Shown: piece after piece, positions 7,885 to 15,504 of the stretch
Position numbering within the stretch: the stretch's first letter is position 1
How the letters are laid out: every line of letters begins with the position of its first letter
Source: JADGOV01 sp963814355
Lineage (GTDB): Bacteria > Actinomycetota > Actinomycetes > JADGOV01
Length of the DNA: 64,000 nt
Assembly: GCA_963814355.1 (NCBI GenBank)
Contig: CAWFCZ010000001.1
Location: 22,065-86,064, forward strand
Direction: 5' to 3'
Notes under the pieces: generated by a model
Told to the model about the DNA's origin: nothing
Seen by the model: only the letters and a program-made list of their open reading frames with translations
The model's database searches: none
Program-made: the position numbers and the translations under genes

Positions 7885-10098
7885 CTAGCCGAACAGCCGC
7901 GGCAAGGTGCCCTCGTGCGCCGCCCGCAGCTCGGCGAGCGGAACGCTGAACGCGCCGTCGACGGTGAGCTCGTCGCCGACGGTGATGCCCAGCCGGGTGA
8001 CGGCTACGCCGTGCCGGCGGCAGCCGGCTTCCCAGGCCGCCGCGTGCTGCGCCGGCACCGCGACGACCGCCCGGGCGACCGACTCGCTGAACAGCGCCAC
8101 GAACGGATCGCCGGGCAGGCTCACCCGTACCCCGACGCCGTACCGCAGGGCCGACTCGACCAGAGCCACGCCGAGGCCGCCGTCGGACAGGTCGTGCGCC
8201 GCGCTGCGGAGGCCCGCCTCGGCGGCGCACAGCGCGGCCAGCCGCTGTTCGGCGGCGAAGTCGACCGGCGGCGGAGCCCCGCCGAGGTGACGATGGGCCA
8301 CCCAGGCCCACTCGGAGCCGCCGAAGTGCGCTCCGGTCTCACCCAGCAGGTACACCGTGTCGCCCGCGGATCGGAAGCCCAGCGGCGTCCGCCGCCGCAC
8401 GTCGGCCAGCACCCCCAGGACGCCGATCACCGGTGTGGGGTTGATCGGTACCTCGCCGGTGGAGTTGTAGAAGCTGACGTTTCCGCCGGTCACCGGCAGG
8501 CCGAGCGCCCGGCACCCGTCGGCCAGGCCGCGGGTCAGCTCGGCGAACTGCCACATCCCCGCCGGGTCCTCCGGGCTGCCCACGTTGAGGCAGTCGGTCA
8601 CGGCCAGCGGCCGGGCACCGGTCACCGCCACGTTGCGGTAGGACTCGGTGAGGGCGAGCTGCGCACCGGCGTAGGGGTCGAGCCGGGCGTACCGACCGTT
8701 GCCGTCCAGGGCGAGGGCGACGCCGAGGCCGCTGGCCTCGTCCAGCCGGATCACTCCGGCGTCCTCCGGCTGGGCGAGCACGGTGTCGCCGCGGACGTAG
8801 CGGTCGTACTGGTCGGTCACCCAGCGCCGGGAGCACAGGTTGGGGCTGGCCACCAGCCGGAGCAGGCTGTCCCGCAGTTCCTCGCCGGTCGAGGGCCGGG
8901 CCAGCCGGGCCGGATCGTCGCCGGCCAGGGCTTCACGATCGGCCGGCGGAGCGGTCGGGCGGGTGTAGACCGGCCCGTCGTCGGCCAGGCTGGCGGGTGG
9001 TACGTCGACCACGACGTCGCCGTGCCAGTCGACCACCAGCCGGCCGGTGTCGGTCACTTCGCCGATCACCGTCGCCAGCACCCCCCAGCGTTGGGCGACC
9101 GCCAGCGCGGCACTCACGTCCGTGGGCGTCACGATCGCCAGCATCCGCTCCTGAGACTCGCTCGTGAGGATCTCCAACGGGACCATCGACGGCTCGCGCA
9201 GCGCCACGGCGTCCAGCGCGATCCGCATGCCGGCGCCGCCCTTGGCCGCGGTTTCGGAGAGCCCGCAGGCCAGCCCCGCGCCGCCGAGGTCCTGGATACC
9301 GGCGACCAGGCCACGGTCGTAGAGTTCCAGGCAGCATTCGATGAGGATCTTCTCGGTGAACGGGTCGCCGACCTGCACGCTCGGCCGCTTGCTCGGGCCC
9401 CCGTCGTCGGAGAAAGTGGCGCTGGCCAGCACGCTGACCCCGCCGATACCGTCCCGGCCGGTCAGCGAGCCGAGCAGCAACACCGCGTTTCCGGCGCCGG
9501 TGGCGCTCGCCAGATGCAGCCGCTCGGTTGGCAGCACACCCAGGCACAGCGCGTTGACCAGCGGGTTGCCGCCGTAGGAGGGGTCGAAGGCCAGCTCGCC
9601 GCCGATGTTGGGCAGGCCCAGGCAGTTGCCGTAGCCGCCGACCCCGGCCACCACACCGGGCAAGACCCGGTGGGTGTCCGGCGCCTCGGCGTCGCCGAAC
9701 CGCAGCGAGTCCAGCACCGCGACCGGGCGGGCGCCCATGGCCAGAATGTCCCGCACGATCCCGCCTACCCCGGTGGCCGCACCCTGGTAGGGCTCGACGT
9801 AGGACGGGTGGTTGTGGCTTTCCACCTTGAAGGTGACCGCGAGGCCCGGCGCCACCGCCACCACGCCGGCGTTCTCCCCGATGCCGGCCAGCAGTACCTC
9901 GCTGCGCGGCAGGTCGGCAAATCGGCGCAGGTACACCTTGGAGCTCTTGTACGAGCAGTGCTCGCTCCACATCACCGCGTACATGGCGAGTTCGGCGTCC
10001 GAGGGCAGCCGACCGAGGATCTCGCAGATCCGGTCGTATTCGTCGGGCTGCAGGCCCAGGTCGGCGTACGGCTGGGTAACGGCGAGCGGGGCCGTCAT
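7885..10098 (-). CDS. purL: Phosphoribosylformylglycinamidine synthase subunit PurL
   Basis: The catalytic subunit of FGAM synthase, step 4 of purine synthesis. The 737 residues match the small PurL form that works in a complex with separate PurS and PurQ. Visible motifs are YAVMWSEHCSYKSSK near the N-terminus, ESHNHPSYVEPYQGAATGVGG (ATP/substrate site), QDLGGAGLACGLSETA and, in the second AIRS half, GNVSFYNST and HDLSDGGLGVALVES. Its ATG overlaps the purQ stop by four bases (ATGA), so translation is probably coupled. Confidence 0.97.
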   Translation of the reverse strand: MTAPLAVTQPYADLGLQPDEYDRICEILGRLPSDAELAMYAVMWSEHCSYKSSKVYLRRFADLPRSEVLLAGIGENAGVVAVAPGLAVTFKVESHNHPSYVEPYQGAATGVGGIVRDILAMGARPVAVLDSLRFGDAEAPDTHRVLPGVVAGVGGYGNCLGLPNIGGELAFDPSYGGNPLVNALCLGVLPTERLHLASATGAGNAVLLLGSLTGRDGIGGVSVLASATFSDDGGPSKRPSVQVGDPFTEKILIECCLELYDRGLVAGIQDLGGAGLACGLSETAAKGGAGMRIALDAVALREPSMVPLEILTSESQERMLAIVTPTDVSAALAVAQRWGVLATVIGEVTDTGRLVVDWHGDVVVDVPPASLADDGPVYTRPTAPPADREALAGDDPARLARPSTGEELRDSLLRLVASPNLCSRRWVTDQYDRYVRGDTVLAQPEDAGVIRLDEASGLGVALALDGNGRYARLDPYAGAQLALTESYRNVAVTGARPLAVTDCLNVGSPEDPAGMWQFAELTRGLADGCRALGLPVTGGNVSFYNSTGEVPINPTPVIGVLGVLADVRRRTPLGFRSAGDTVYLLGETGAHFGGSEWAWVAHRHLGGAPPPVDFAAEQRLAALCAAEAGLRSAAHDLSDGGLGVALVESALRYGVGVRVSLPGDPFVALFSESVARAVVAVPAQHAAAWEAGCRRHGVAVTRLGITVGDELTVDGAFSVPLAELRAAHEGTLPRLFG

Positions 10099-10778
10099 AC
10101 CAGGGCGCCGAGGACGGAGCGGAAGAAGCCCAGCCCGTCCTCTCCGGGACCGGTGAGGGCCTCCACGGCGTGCTCGGGATGGGGCATGAGCCCGACCACG
10201 TTGCCGGCTGGATTGCAGATCCCGGCGATGTCCCGGGCGCTGCCGTTCGGGTTGGGCCGGCCGCCGTCGGTGGCATACCGGGCCACCACCCGGCCTTCGG
10301 CGGTGAGCTCGTCGAGGGTCCGCTCGTCGGCCAGGTAGCAGCCTTCGCCGTTCTTCAGCGGTACGACGATCCGCTGGCGCTCGCCGTACGCCCTGGTCCA
10401 GGCGGTCCGGTTGTTCTCGATGACGAGCGGCTGGTCGAGGCAGGTGAACCGGCGGCCGGCGTTACGGATCAGCGCGCCCGGTAGCAGGTGCGCCTCGCAG
10501 AGAATCTGGAAGCCGTTGCAGATGCCGAGCACCGGCAGGCCGTCGCGGGCACCGGTCACCACCGGGCGCAGGATCGGGGCGAAGGCGGCGATGGCCCCAC
10601 AGCGGAGGTAGTCGCCGTAGGAGAACCCCCCCGGGAGGATGACGGCATCCACGTTCGGCAGCTCGGGGTCGGCGTGCCACAGCGGCACAGGCTCGCCCCC
10701 GGCCAGGCGCACCGCGCGGGCGGCGTCGCCGTCGTCCAGGGAGCCGGGAAAGGTCACGACACCGATGCGACCGGGCAT
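10095..10778 (-). CDS. purQ: Phosphoribosylformylglycinamidine synthase subunit PurQ
   Basis: The glutaminase subunit of FGAM synthase, supplying ammonia to PurL. A 227-residue class I amidotransferase: oxyanion-loop segment LPGGFSYGDYLRCGAIAAF, nucleophile in LGICNGFQIL, and His/Glu in GLMPHPEHAVE. The start at 10778 gives MPGRIGVVTFPGS, the standard family N-terminus. It lies 11 bases after the stop of an RsbW-like gene that separates it from purS, an unusual arrangement. Confidence 0.97.
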   Translation of the reverse strand: MPGRIGVVTFPGSLDDGDAARAVRLAGGEPVPLWHADPELPNVDAVILPGGFSYGDYLRCGAIAAFAPILRPVVTGARDGLPVLGICNGFQILCEAHLLPGALIRNAGRRFTCLDQPLVIENNRTAWTRAYGERQRIVVPLKNGEGCYLADERTLDELTAEGRVVARYATDGGRPNPNGSARDIAGICNPAGNVVGLMPHPEHAVEALTGPGEDGLGFFRSVLGALV

Positions 10779-10789
10779 GATGACAGAGT

Positions 10790-11251
10790 TTAGTCGGCCG
10801 GGTCGGCCGGGTCGGCCGGTACCGCGTCGGTGAGCCGGTCCGCCGGCGAGCCGGTGATGAAGCGGAGCCGCTTGCGCAGTGAGACCACCGCACCGTCCTC
10901 GTCCTCCTGCTCGAACTGTACCGAATCCACCAATGCCCGCATCAGCAGCACTCCGCGGCCCTGCTCCGCGTTGGCCTCCGGCAGCGGCAGCGCCGACGCG
11001 TCGAATCCGCTGCCATGGTCGAACACCCGGATGTGGCAGCCGTCGTCGCTGATCGCGCAACTGACCTCGTAGTTCTCCCCCGCCCCGGCATGGTCGAGCA
11101 CGTTGGTGCAGCACTCCGTGATGGCCAGCGTGATGTCGCTGCGGTCGTCCGCCTCGACGCCGAGCACCTCCATCGAGCGGTCGAGAATCCGCCGTACGAC
11201 CGGGATGCTCAGCTCGTCACGGGGCAGCGCGAGCCGTAACGCGATCTCCAC
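10790..11251 (-). CDS. RsbW/SpoIIAB-like HATPase (anti-sigma-factor-type kinase)
   Basis: A 153-residue protein consisting of one GHKL ATPase fold. The N box is ITECCTNVLDHA (Asn50), G1 is VFDHGSGFD (Asp78), and G2 is GRGVLLMRALVDSVQF at about 98-113. This matches the family of small serine kinases that bind sigma factors and phosphorylate anti-sigma antagonists in partner-switching systems. No sigma factor or STAS antagonist gene is adjacent. Instead the gene is inserted between purS (four-base gap) and purQ (eleven-base gap) on the same strand, so it should be co-expressed with purine synthesis. The tail ends in repeated PADPADPAD. Its partner is unknown. Confidence 0.85.
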   Translation of the reverse strand: MEIALRLALPRDELSIPVVRRILDRSMEVLGVEADDRSDITLAITECCTNVLDHAGAGENYEVSCAISDDGCHIRVFDHGSGFDASALPLPEANAEQGRGVLLMRALVDSVQFEQEDEDGAVVSLRKRLRFITGSPADRLTDAVPADPADPAD

Positions 11252-11255
11252 CGAC

Positions 11256-11540
11256 TCACTGGTCCAGTCGCACGGTGAAGTCCTCGATGACCGGGTTGGC
11301 GAGCAGCGTCTCGGCCATCGCGGCGGCTCTGCGCAGGGCCGCTGCTGGCACGCCGCCTTCGGCCGCGGCGACGTCCGGTGTCACCTCGAGTTGGATCTCG
11401 AAGCGTTTGCCCTGGCGTACCGAGACCACGCCGTCGTATCCCAGCCCGGGCAGCGCCCGGGCGATGGCCTGTCCCTGCGGATCGGAGATCTCCGGCTTGG
11501 GACTGACGTCCACCACGACTCTTACCGCTGATCTGGTCAC
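11256..11540 (-). CDS. purS: Phosphoribosylformylglycinamidine synthase subunit PurS
   Basis: A 94-residue small subunit that bridges PurL and PurQ. Family features are the strand VRVVVDVSPKPEISDPQGQA, GLGYDGVVSVRQGKRFEI and the ending LLANPVIEDFTV. It is slightly longer than many PurS proteins because of an inserted AAAEGGVPAAAL segment. It is the first gene of the run purS, RsbW-like gene, purQ, purL, and its leader carries a long inverted repeat. Confidence 0.95.
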   Translation of the reverse strand: MTRSAVRVVVDVSPKPEISDPQGQAIARALPGLGYDGVVSVRQGKRFEIQLEVTPDVAAAEGGVPAAALRRAAAMAETLLANPVIEDFTVRLDQ

Positions 11541-11580
11541 CGTCGGACCTTACCCGTTCCCCGCCCGGACGCCCAGACAA

Positions 11581-11618
11581 GGCGAAGATCGGCCCCCCCG
11601 CGAGCACCGATCTTCGCC
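11581..11618. promoter_or_regulatory. 12-base perfect inverted repeat in the purS upstream region
   Basis: GGCGAAGATCGG (11581-11592) and CCGATCTTCGCC (11607-11618) are perfect complements separated by 14 bases. The repeat lies 41-78 bases ahead of the purS start. If transcribed as part of the purS leader it would form a very stable hairpin; as DNA it is a large operator-like dyad. There is no U-run after it on either strand. Confidence 0.5.
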
Positions 11619-11639
11619 GAGCGGCCGCATGTACTTGAC

Positions 11640-11655
11640 GACTGTACGTACTGTC
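11640..11655. promoter_or_regulatory. Palindromic operator candidate between purS and the XRE gene
   Basis: GACTGTACGTACTGTC is palindromic at 14 of 16 positions and sits in an AT-richer stretch that also holds TTGACG (11635-11640) and TACAGT (11672-11677). It is a plausible binding site for the divergent XRE regulator or a purine repressor. Confidence 0.35.
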
Positions 11656-11771
11656 CGGTCTCACTGGACATTACAGTAGCCAGCTTGGGTACACAAGAAG
11701 AGCGCGCGCCGATCGGAGCGGAGAGGCCACAATGAGGCCGACAAGGGCGGACAACCCAGGAGCGTGGCCGG

Positions 11772-12173
11772 TTGGCCCAGCCTCGTGCCACCAGGGCAGC
11801 CGAGCCCACCGCCCTGCAGCGCTTGATCGTCGACCGTATGCGGGAGCGGTCATGGTCCTACGGTGCGGTCGCCCGACGTGGCGGTATGCCTCGCTCCACC
11901 GTCCATCACCTGGCGAGCACGACCAGCCTGGTCCGACCCCCGCGCCCCGATACCTTGGTGGCGCTCGCTCGCGGTCTTGACGTACCGCTTGCACTGGTAC
12001 GCCACGCCGCCGCGCAAGCCACCGGGCTGCACGTCGACTCGATTGCCGTCGACTCCGAGACCGCCTCGCTGATTGCCAGCCTGGAAGAGCTCACCCCGGC
12101 CGACCGTCGGCATGTGGCCGCGCTCATCGAGTCGCTGCGCCATCGGCCGCCCGAGCCTGGCTCCGGCGACTGA
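11772..12173 (+). CDS. XRE-family helix-turn-helix regulator
   Basis: A 133-residue protein with an N-terminal XRE/Cro-type DNA-binding domain (about residues 15-75): LIVDRMRERSWSYGAVARRGGMPRSTVHHLA, then PDTLVALARGLDVPLALV. The remaining part is a short helical tail (LEELTPADRRHVAALIESL), the arrangement of small phage-repressor-like housekeeping regulators in actinobacteria. Target genes are unknown. The TTG start was chosen because AGGAG lies nine bases upstream and no in-frame ATG or GTG is available near the start of the conserved region. It is divergent from purS across 231 bases that hold two strong dyads. Confidence 0.75.
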   Translation: MAQPRATRAAEPTALQRLIVDRMRERSWSYGAVARRGGMPRSTVHHLASTTSLVRPPRPDTLVALARGLDVPLALVRHAAAQATGLHVDSIAVDSETASLIASLEELTPADRRHVAALIESLRHRPPEPGSGD

Positions 12174-12243
12174 ACGGTCCACTCGGACGGCGCGCGGACC
12201 GAGCCCGGGCCGGCGACAGCTGGCCGCCGGCCCGGGGAGGCCG

Positions 12244-13185
12244 TCACCGGGTCAGGTCGTTCGCCTGCGATTGGCGGGGTGTCCAGCCGAGGCTAGCTAG
12301 ACGGAGATGGTCGGCCAGGACCTGGTACTCGTGCTCCACCAGTACCAGCCGAGCCACCCGAAGGAGGTGTCCGGATCCTGTCCGGGTGGGCGGGACACCA
12401 GCACGGTCCCCCGGTAGGGCACCCGAGTGACCAGTAGCCGCTCGTAGTCTTCGAACACCAGTCGCACTGGGGGTGCGGATTGCGGTGCCGGGACCGCTTG
12501 CGACGGCACCTTGACCGGAACCGGCGTGGGGGGCGGCCTGAGGCGCCATGCTGTGGCGCCGACGGATTCCCGCCGCCGTGCCGGGCTGGCGGTGCAACGA
12601 TGGCCGGCGGCGGGATCGATGTCGCTGCCCCTGGCTGCTGGGTCGACGTCCTGGCTCGCGCATCGGGCCTTGTCGAACGCGGCGGCACGCACAAGGTGAG
12701 GCCCACTCGGAGGAGGTCCGGGTCAGCGCCGATCACCTGGCGGTTCGCCGCGTACAGGGCCGGCCAATGACCAGGCACTCGGAACCGCTCGGAGTTCCGT
12801 ACAGCGTGTTGCCGGAGACCACGCGGTAGTAACGCCGCCCAACGCACGTCGTGTGGCGTGCTGGGCGCCGAAGTGCGGTGAGGGCGATCCCGACGGTGGC
12901 GGACTGGGCAATGGACGGCTGGTTGGCAAGCCGGACCGTCGGCCCAGCGGGACGGTTGACGAACGTGATGCCACCGGTGATGGCAACCAAGAGGATCGTC
13001 CAAGCCAGTTGCTGGTACGCCTTGTCTTTCGAGGCAGCGGTTGCCCGCTGCCGATTGCTGGACTTCCCAACTAAAAGTGACTTCCAACACACCGCAATGC
13101 AGAAGGATCCGTCAAAATCGTCGCGGTAGGTAACGAGGTGGAGGAAGTTCCGCGACAATCGTTGTGCCGGCAACGGCTTCGGCAC
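12244..13185 (-). pseudogene. Frameshifted membrane-anchored LysM-domain protein
   Basis: The coding sense runs across three frame changes, all in the same direction. The first frame gives a membrane helix (AWTILLVAITGGITFV) and the start of a LysM domain (YYRVVSGNTLYG). After what looks like a one-base loss near 12790 the domain continues as SERFRVPGHWPALYAANRQVIGADPDLL. Near a run of six C (minus strand) around 12535 the frame changes again to VPVKVPSQAVPAPQ and LVFEDYERLLVTRVPYRG. A last change gives LVEHEYQVLADHLRLASLGW and the stop at 12244. LysM domains bind peptidoglycan. The true start is uncertain; GC content drops upstream of about 13,000. Confidence 0.65.
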
Positions 13186-13280
13186 CGCAGGGGCATCAAA
13201 TTCGGGGTGAACCTGAGGTACATGCAGCCGCTTTATACAGCTTCGGCGGGTATGTTCGTCCCGGAGCCCCGTCGGTGTAC

Positions 13281-13297
13281 CCCCGTCATCGACGGGG
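13281..13297 (-). terminator. Hairpin downstream of purC
   Basis: CCCCGTC-ATC-GACGGGG is a perfect seven-pair stem with a three-base loop, 63 bases beyond the purC stop. It may end the purD-purB-purC transcript; it lacks a T-run. Confidence 0.4.
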
Positions 13298-13359
13298 TTC
13301 CCTTGCCTGCTGCGGCCGCTTGGCCCGAAGAAAAGTACACCAGGCCCAACCGTCCGTAG

Positions 13360-14193
13360 CTATCGAAAAGCCTCACCTGTGAGGCGTTCGTACGCCTCCA
13401 CGTAGCGCCTCCGAGTGGCGTCGACCACTGCCTCCGGCAATTCGGCGGCGGAGCCCGCCAGGCCCTGCTCGGTCAGCCAATCCCGGATGTACTGCTTGTC
13501 ATAGGACTCCTGTGACCGCCCCGGAGTCCATGAATCGGCCGGCCAGAGGCGGGAGGAGTCAGGCGTGAGGATTTCATCCCCGAGTCGGAGCCGGCCGTTG
13601 CGGTCGAATCCGAACTCCAACTTGGTATCGGCAAGCATGATCCCGCGCTCGGCGGCGATCGCCCGCCCCCGGCCGTAGATCTCGAGCGTGCGCCGGCTGA
13701 GCTCCGCCGCAAGATCGGCCCCCACCGATTCGGCGACTGTCTCGTAGGACACGTTCTGGTCGTGCCCCTCGCTCGCCTTCGTGGCCGGGGTGAAGATCGG
13801 ATCCGGAAGCCGGTCACCGTTACGCAGCCCGGCCGGCAGTCGCACGCCACACACCGACCCCGTCTCCGTATAGTCACTCCACCCCGACCCGGCGAGGTAT
13901 CCACGGGCAACGCACTCCACCGGCACCATCTCCAGGCGGTGGCAGAGCATGGCCCGGCCCCGGAACTCGGCCGGGATTCGGGGGCCGTCCAGTGACACCA
14001 GATGGTGCTTCCCGAGATCCGCAAGCCGCGCCAGCCACCAGGCGGTCATCGCGGTAAGGATCCGACCCTTGTCCGGGATCGGGGTGGCCAGGACGACGTC
14101 GTACGCGGAGATCCGATCGCTGGCGACGAGTAGGACGTGGTCGGCATCCACCTCGTACAATTCGCGCACCTTGCCGCTGGACAGCAGCTTCAC
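13360..14193 (-). CDS. purC: Phosphoribosylaminoimidazole-succinocarboxamide synthase (SAICAR synthetase)
   Basis: Joins aspartate to CAIR with ATP, step 7 of purine synthesis. 277 residues: the ATP site LLSSGKVRELYEV, then LVASDRISAYDVVL and IPDKGRILTAM. The substrate motif is VECVARGYLAGSGW, and the metal/aspartate part is ADTKLEFGFD...LGDEILTPDSSR. The GTG start at 14193 overlaps the purB stop by four bases (GTGA), indicating coupled translation. It is the last gene of purD-purB-purC. Confidence 0.97.
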   Translation of the reverse strand: MKLLSSGKVRELYEVDADHVLLVASDRISAYDVVLATPIPDKGRILTAMTAWWLARLADLGKHHLVSLDGPRIPAEFRGRAMLCHRLEMVPVECVARGYLAGSGWSDYTETGSVCGVRLPAGLRNGDRLPDPIFTPATKASEGHDQNVSYETVAESVGADLAAELSRRTLEIYGRGRAIAAERGIMLADTKLEFGFDRNGRLRLGDEILTPDSSRLWPADSWTPGRSQESYDKQYIRDWLTEQGLAGSAAELPEAVVDATRRRYVEAYERLTGEAFR

Positions 14194-15497
14194 GCCAGCT
14201 TCTCCAGCCGGTCGAAGACCCCGTCCAGGCGTGCCAGGTAGCGCTCCGGTCGGCACGCCTCGTCCAGCGCCGCCTCGTCCAGCACGAGCCCCGTCCGGGC
14301 CGCGTGCGCCCGCAGGGTCTCGCGGAACGGCATGCCCCCCGCCCAGGTCTCCATCGCCGCGCCTTGGGTGAGCGCGTACGCATCCTCCCGGGACAAGCCG
14401 GACTCGACCAGCGAGAGCAACACCGCGGAGGAATAGACCAAGCCACCGGTGGCATCGAGGTTGGCCCGCATCCGCTCGGCGTCCACGGTCAACCCGGTCA
14501 CCAGCCGGAGCGTCAGATACAGCAGGTAATCGGTGCCGATCGCCGCGTCCGGCAGGGCGATCCGCTCTGTGGAGGAGTGGCTGATGTCCCGCTCGTGCCA
14601 CAGCGGGATGCCCTCCATCACCGGTACGACCTGGGCGCGCACGATCCGGGCCAGCCCGCCGATCCGCTCGCACATGATCGGGTTGCGCTTGTGCGGCATC
14701 GCCGAGGAACCCTTCTGCCCGGAGCCGAAGGGCTCGGCAAGTTCCCGTACCTCCGTCCGCTGGCCGTGCCGGACCTCCAGCGCGATCGCCTCGCACACCG
14801 TGACCAGCACCGCCAGGGCCGCCACCCACTCGCTGATGCCGTCCCGCAGCACCACCTGGGTGGCCACGTCGGCCGGCCGCAACCCCAGCTCGGCGGCCAC
14901 CGAGCGTTCGATCCCCGGGTCGAGGTTGGAGTACGTCCCGACGGCCCCGGAAATCTTGCAGACGCCGACCGCCTCCCGGGCCCGCCGCAGCCGGTCCCGG
15001 GAGCGGGCCATGCCGAAGGCGAAGTCGGCCACCCGGTGCCCCCAGACATCCGGTTCGGCGTGCACTCCGTGGGTGCGACCTACCCGGACCGTCTGGCGAT
15101 GCGCCAGGCCGTGGTCGCGCAGCGCGGCAACCAGCGCGTCCGCCCTGGCCAGCAGCAGTTCGGTGGCGTCCACCAGCTGCACCGCCAGGGCGGTGTCCAG
15201 CAAGTCCGAGGACGTCATACCGAAGTGCACGTAGGCCGCCGCCTCCCGCGGCGTGGTGTTGTCTGCCCATGCGGTGAGGAACGCGATCACGTCGTGCTGG
15301 GTGACCTCTTCGATCGCGGCGACCGCGGCGGGGGTGGGCGGCGGGGCGGCTCGGACCGGCTCCACCGCGTCGACCGGCACTGTCCCGGCGGCCGCCTGCG
15401 CGGCCAGCACCAGCGTCTCGACCTTCGCCCACAGCGCGTACTTGTGGGCGTCGCTCCAGATCTGCCCCATCTCCGGCAGCGTGTAGCGTTCGATCAT
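14190..15497 (-). CDS. purB: Adenylosuccinate lyase
   Basis: Cleaves SAICAR to AICAR (step 8) and adenylosuccinate to AMP. The 435 residues form the all-helical fumarase/aspartase fold. Signatures are FGMTSSDLLDTA (His-Thr-Ser region), RTHGVHAEPDVWGHR, and the mobile loop GSSAMPHKRNPIMCE that carries the catalytic Ser. The start ATG gives MIERYTLPEMGQIWSD, the canonical N-terminus. It lies seven bases after purD and overlaps purC. Confidence 0.97.
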   Translation of the reverse strand: MIERYTLPEMGQIWSDAHKYALWAKVETLVLAAQAAAGTVPVDAVEPVRAAPPPTPAAVAAIEEVTQHDVIAFLTAWADNTTPREAAAYVHFGMTSSDLLDTALAVQLVDATELLLARADALVAALRDHGLAHRQTVRVGRTHGVHAEPDVWGHRVADFAFGMARSRDRLRRAREAVGVCKISGAVGTYSNLDPGIERSVAAELGLRPADVATQVVLRDGISEWVAALAVLVTVCEAIALEVRHGQRTEVRELAEPFGSGQKGSSAMPHKRNPIMCERIGGLARIVRAQVVPVMEGIPLWHERDISHSSTERIALPDAAIGTDYLLYLTLRLVTGLTVDAERMRANLDATGGLVYSSAVLLSLVESGLSREDAYALTQGAAMETWAGGMPFRETLRAHAARTGLVLDEAALDEACRPERYLARLDGVFDRLEKLA

Positions 15498-15504
15498 GGC
15501 TGCG

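Noticed and set aside
7915..10338. A plus-strand open frame of about 800 codons opposite purL and purQ
   Set aside because: It is a GC-bias shadow of purL: its product is Arg/Gly/His-rich without any known motif, while the minus strand encodes full PurL and PurQ.
1..11251. A partner-switching module joining the left-edge GAF protein and the RsbW-like ATPase
   Set aside because: They lie about 10 kb apart with unrelated genes and tRNAs between them, and the phosphatase domain of the GAF protein is not visible.
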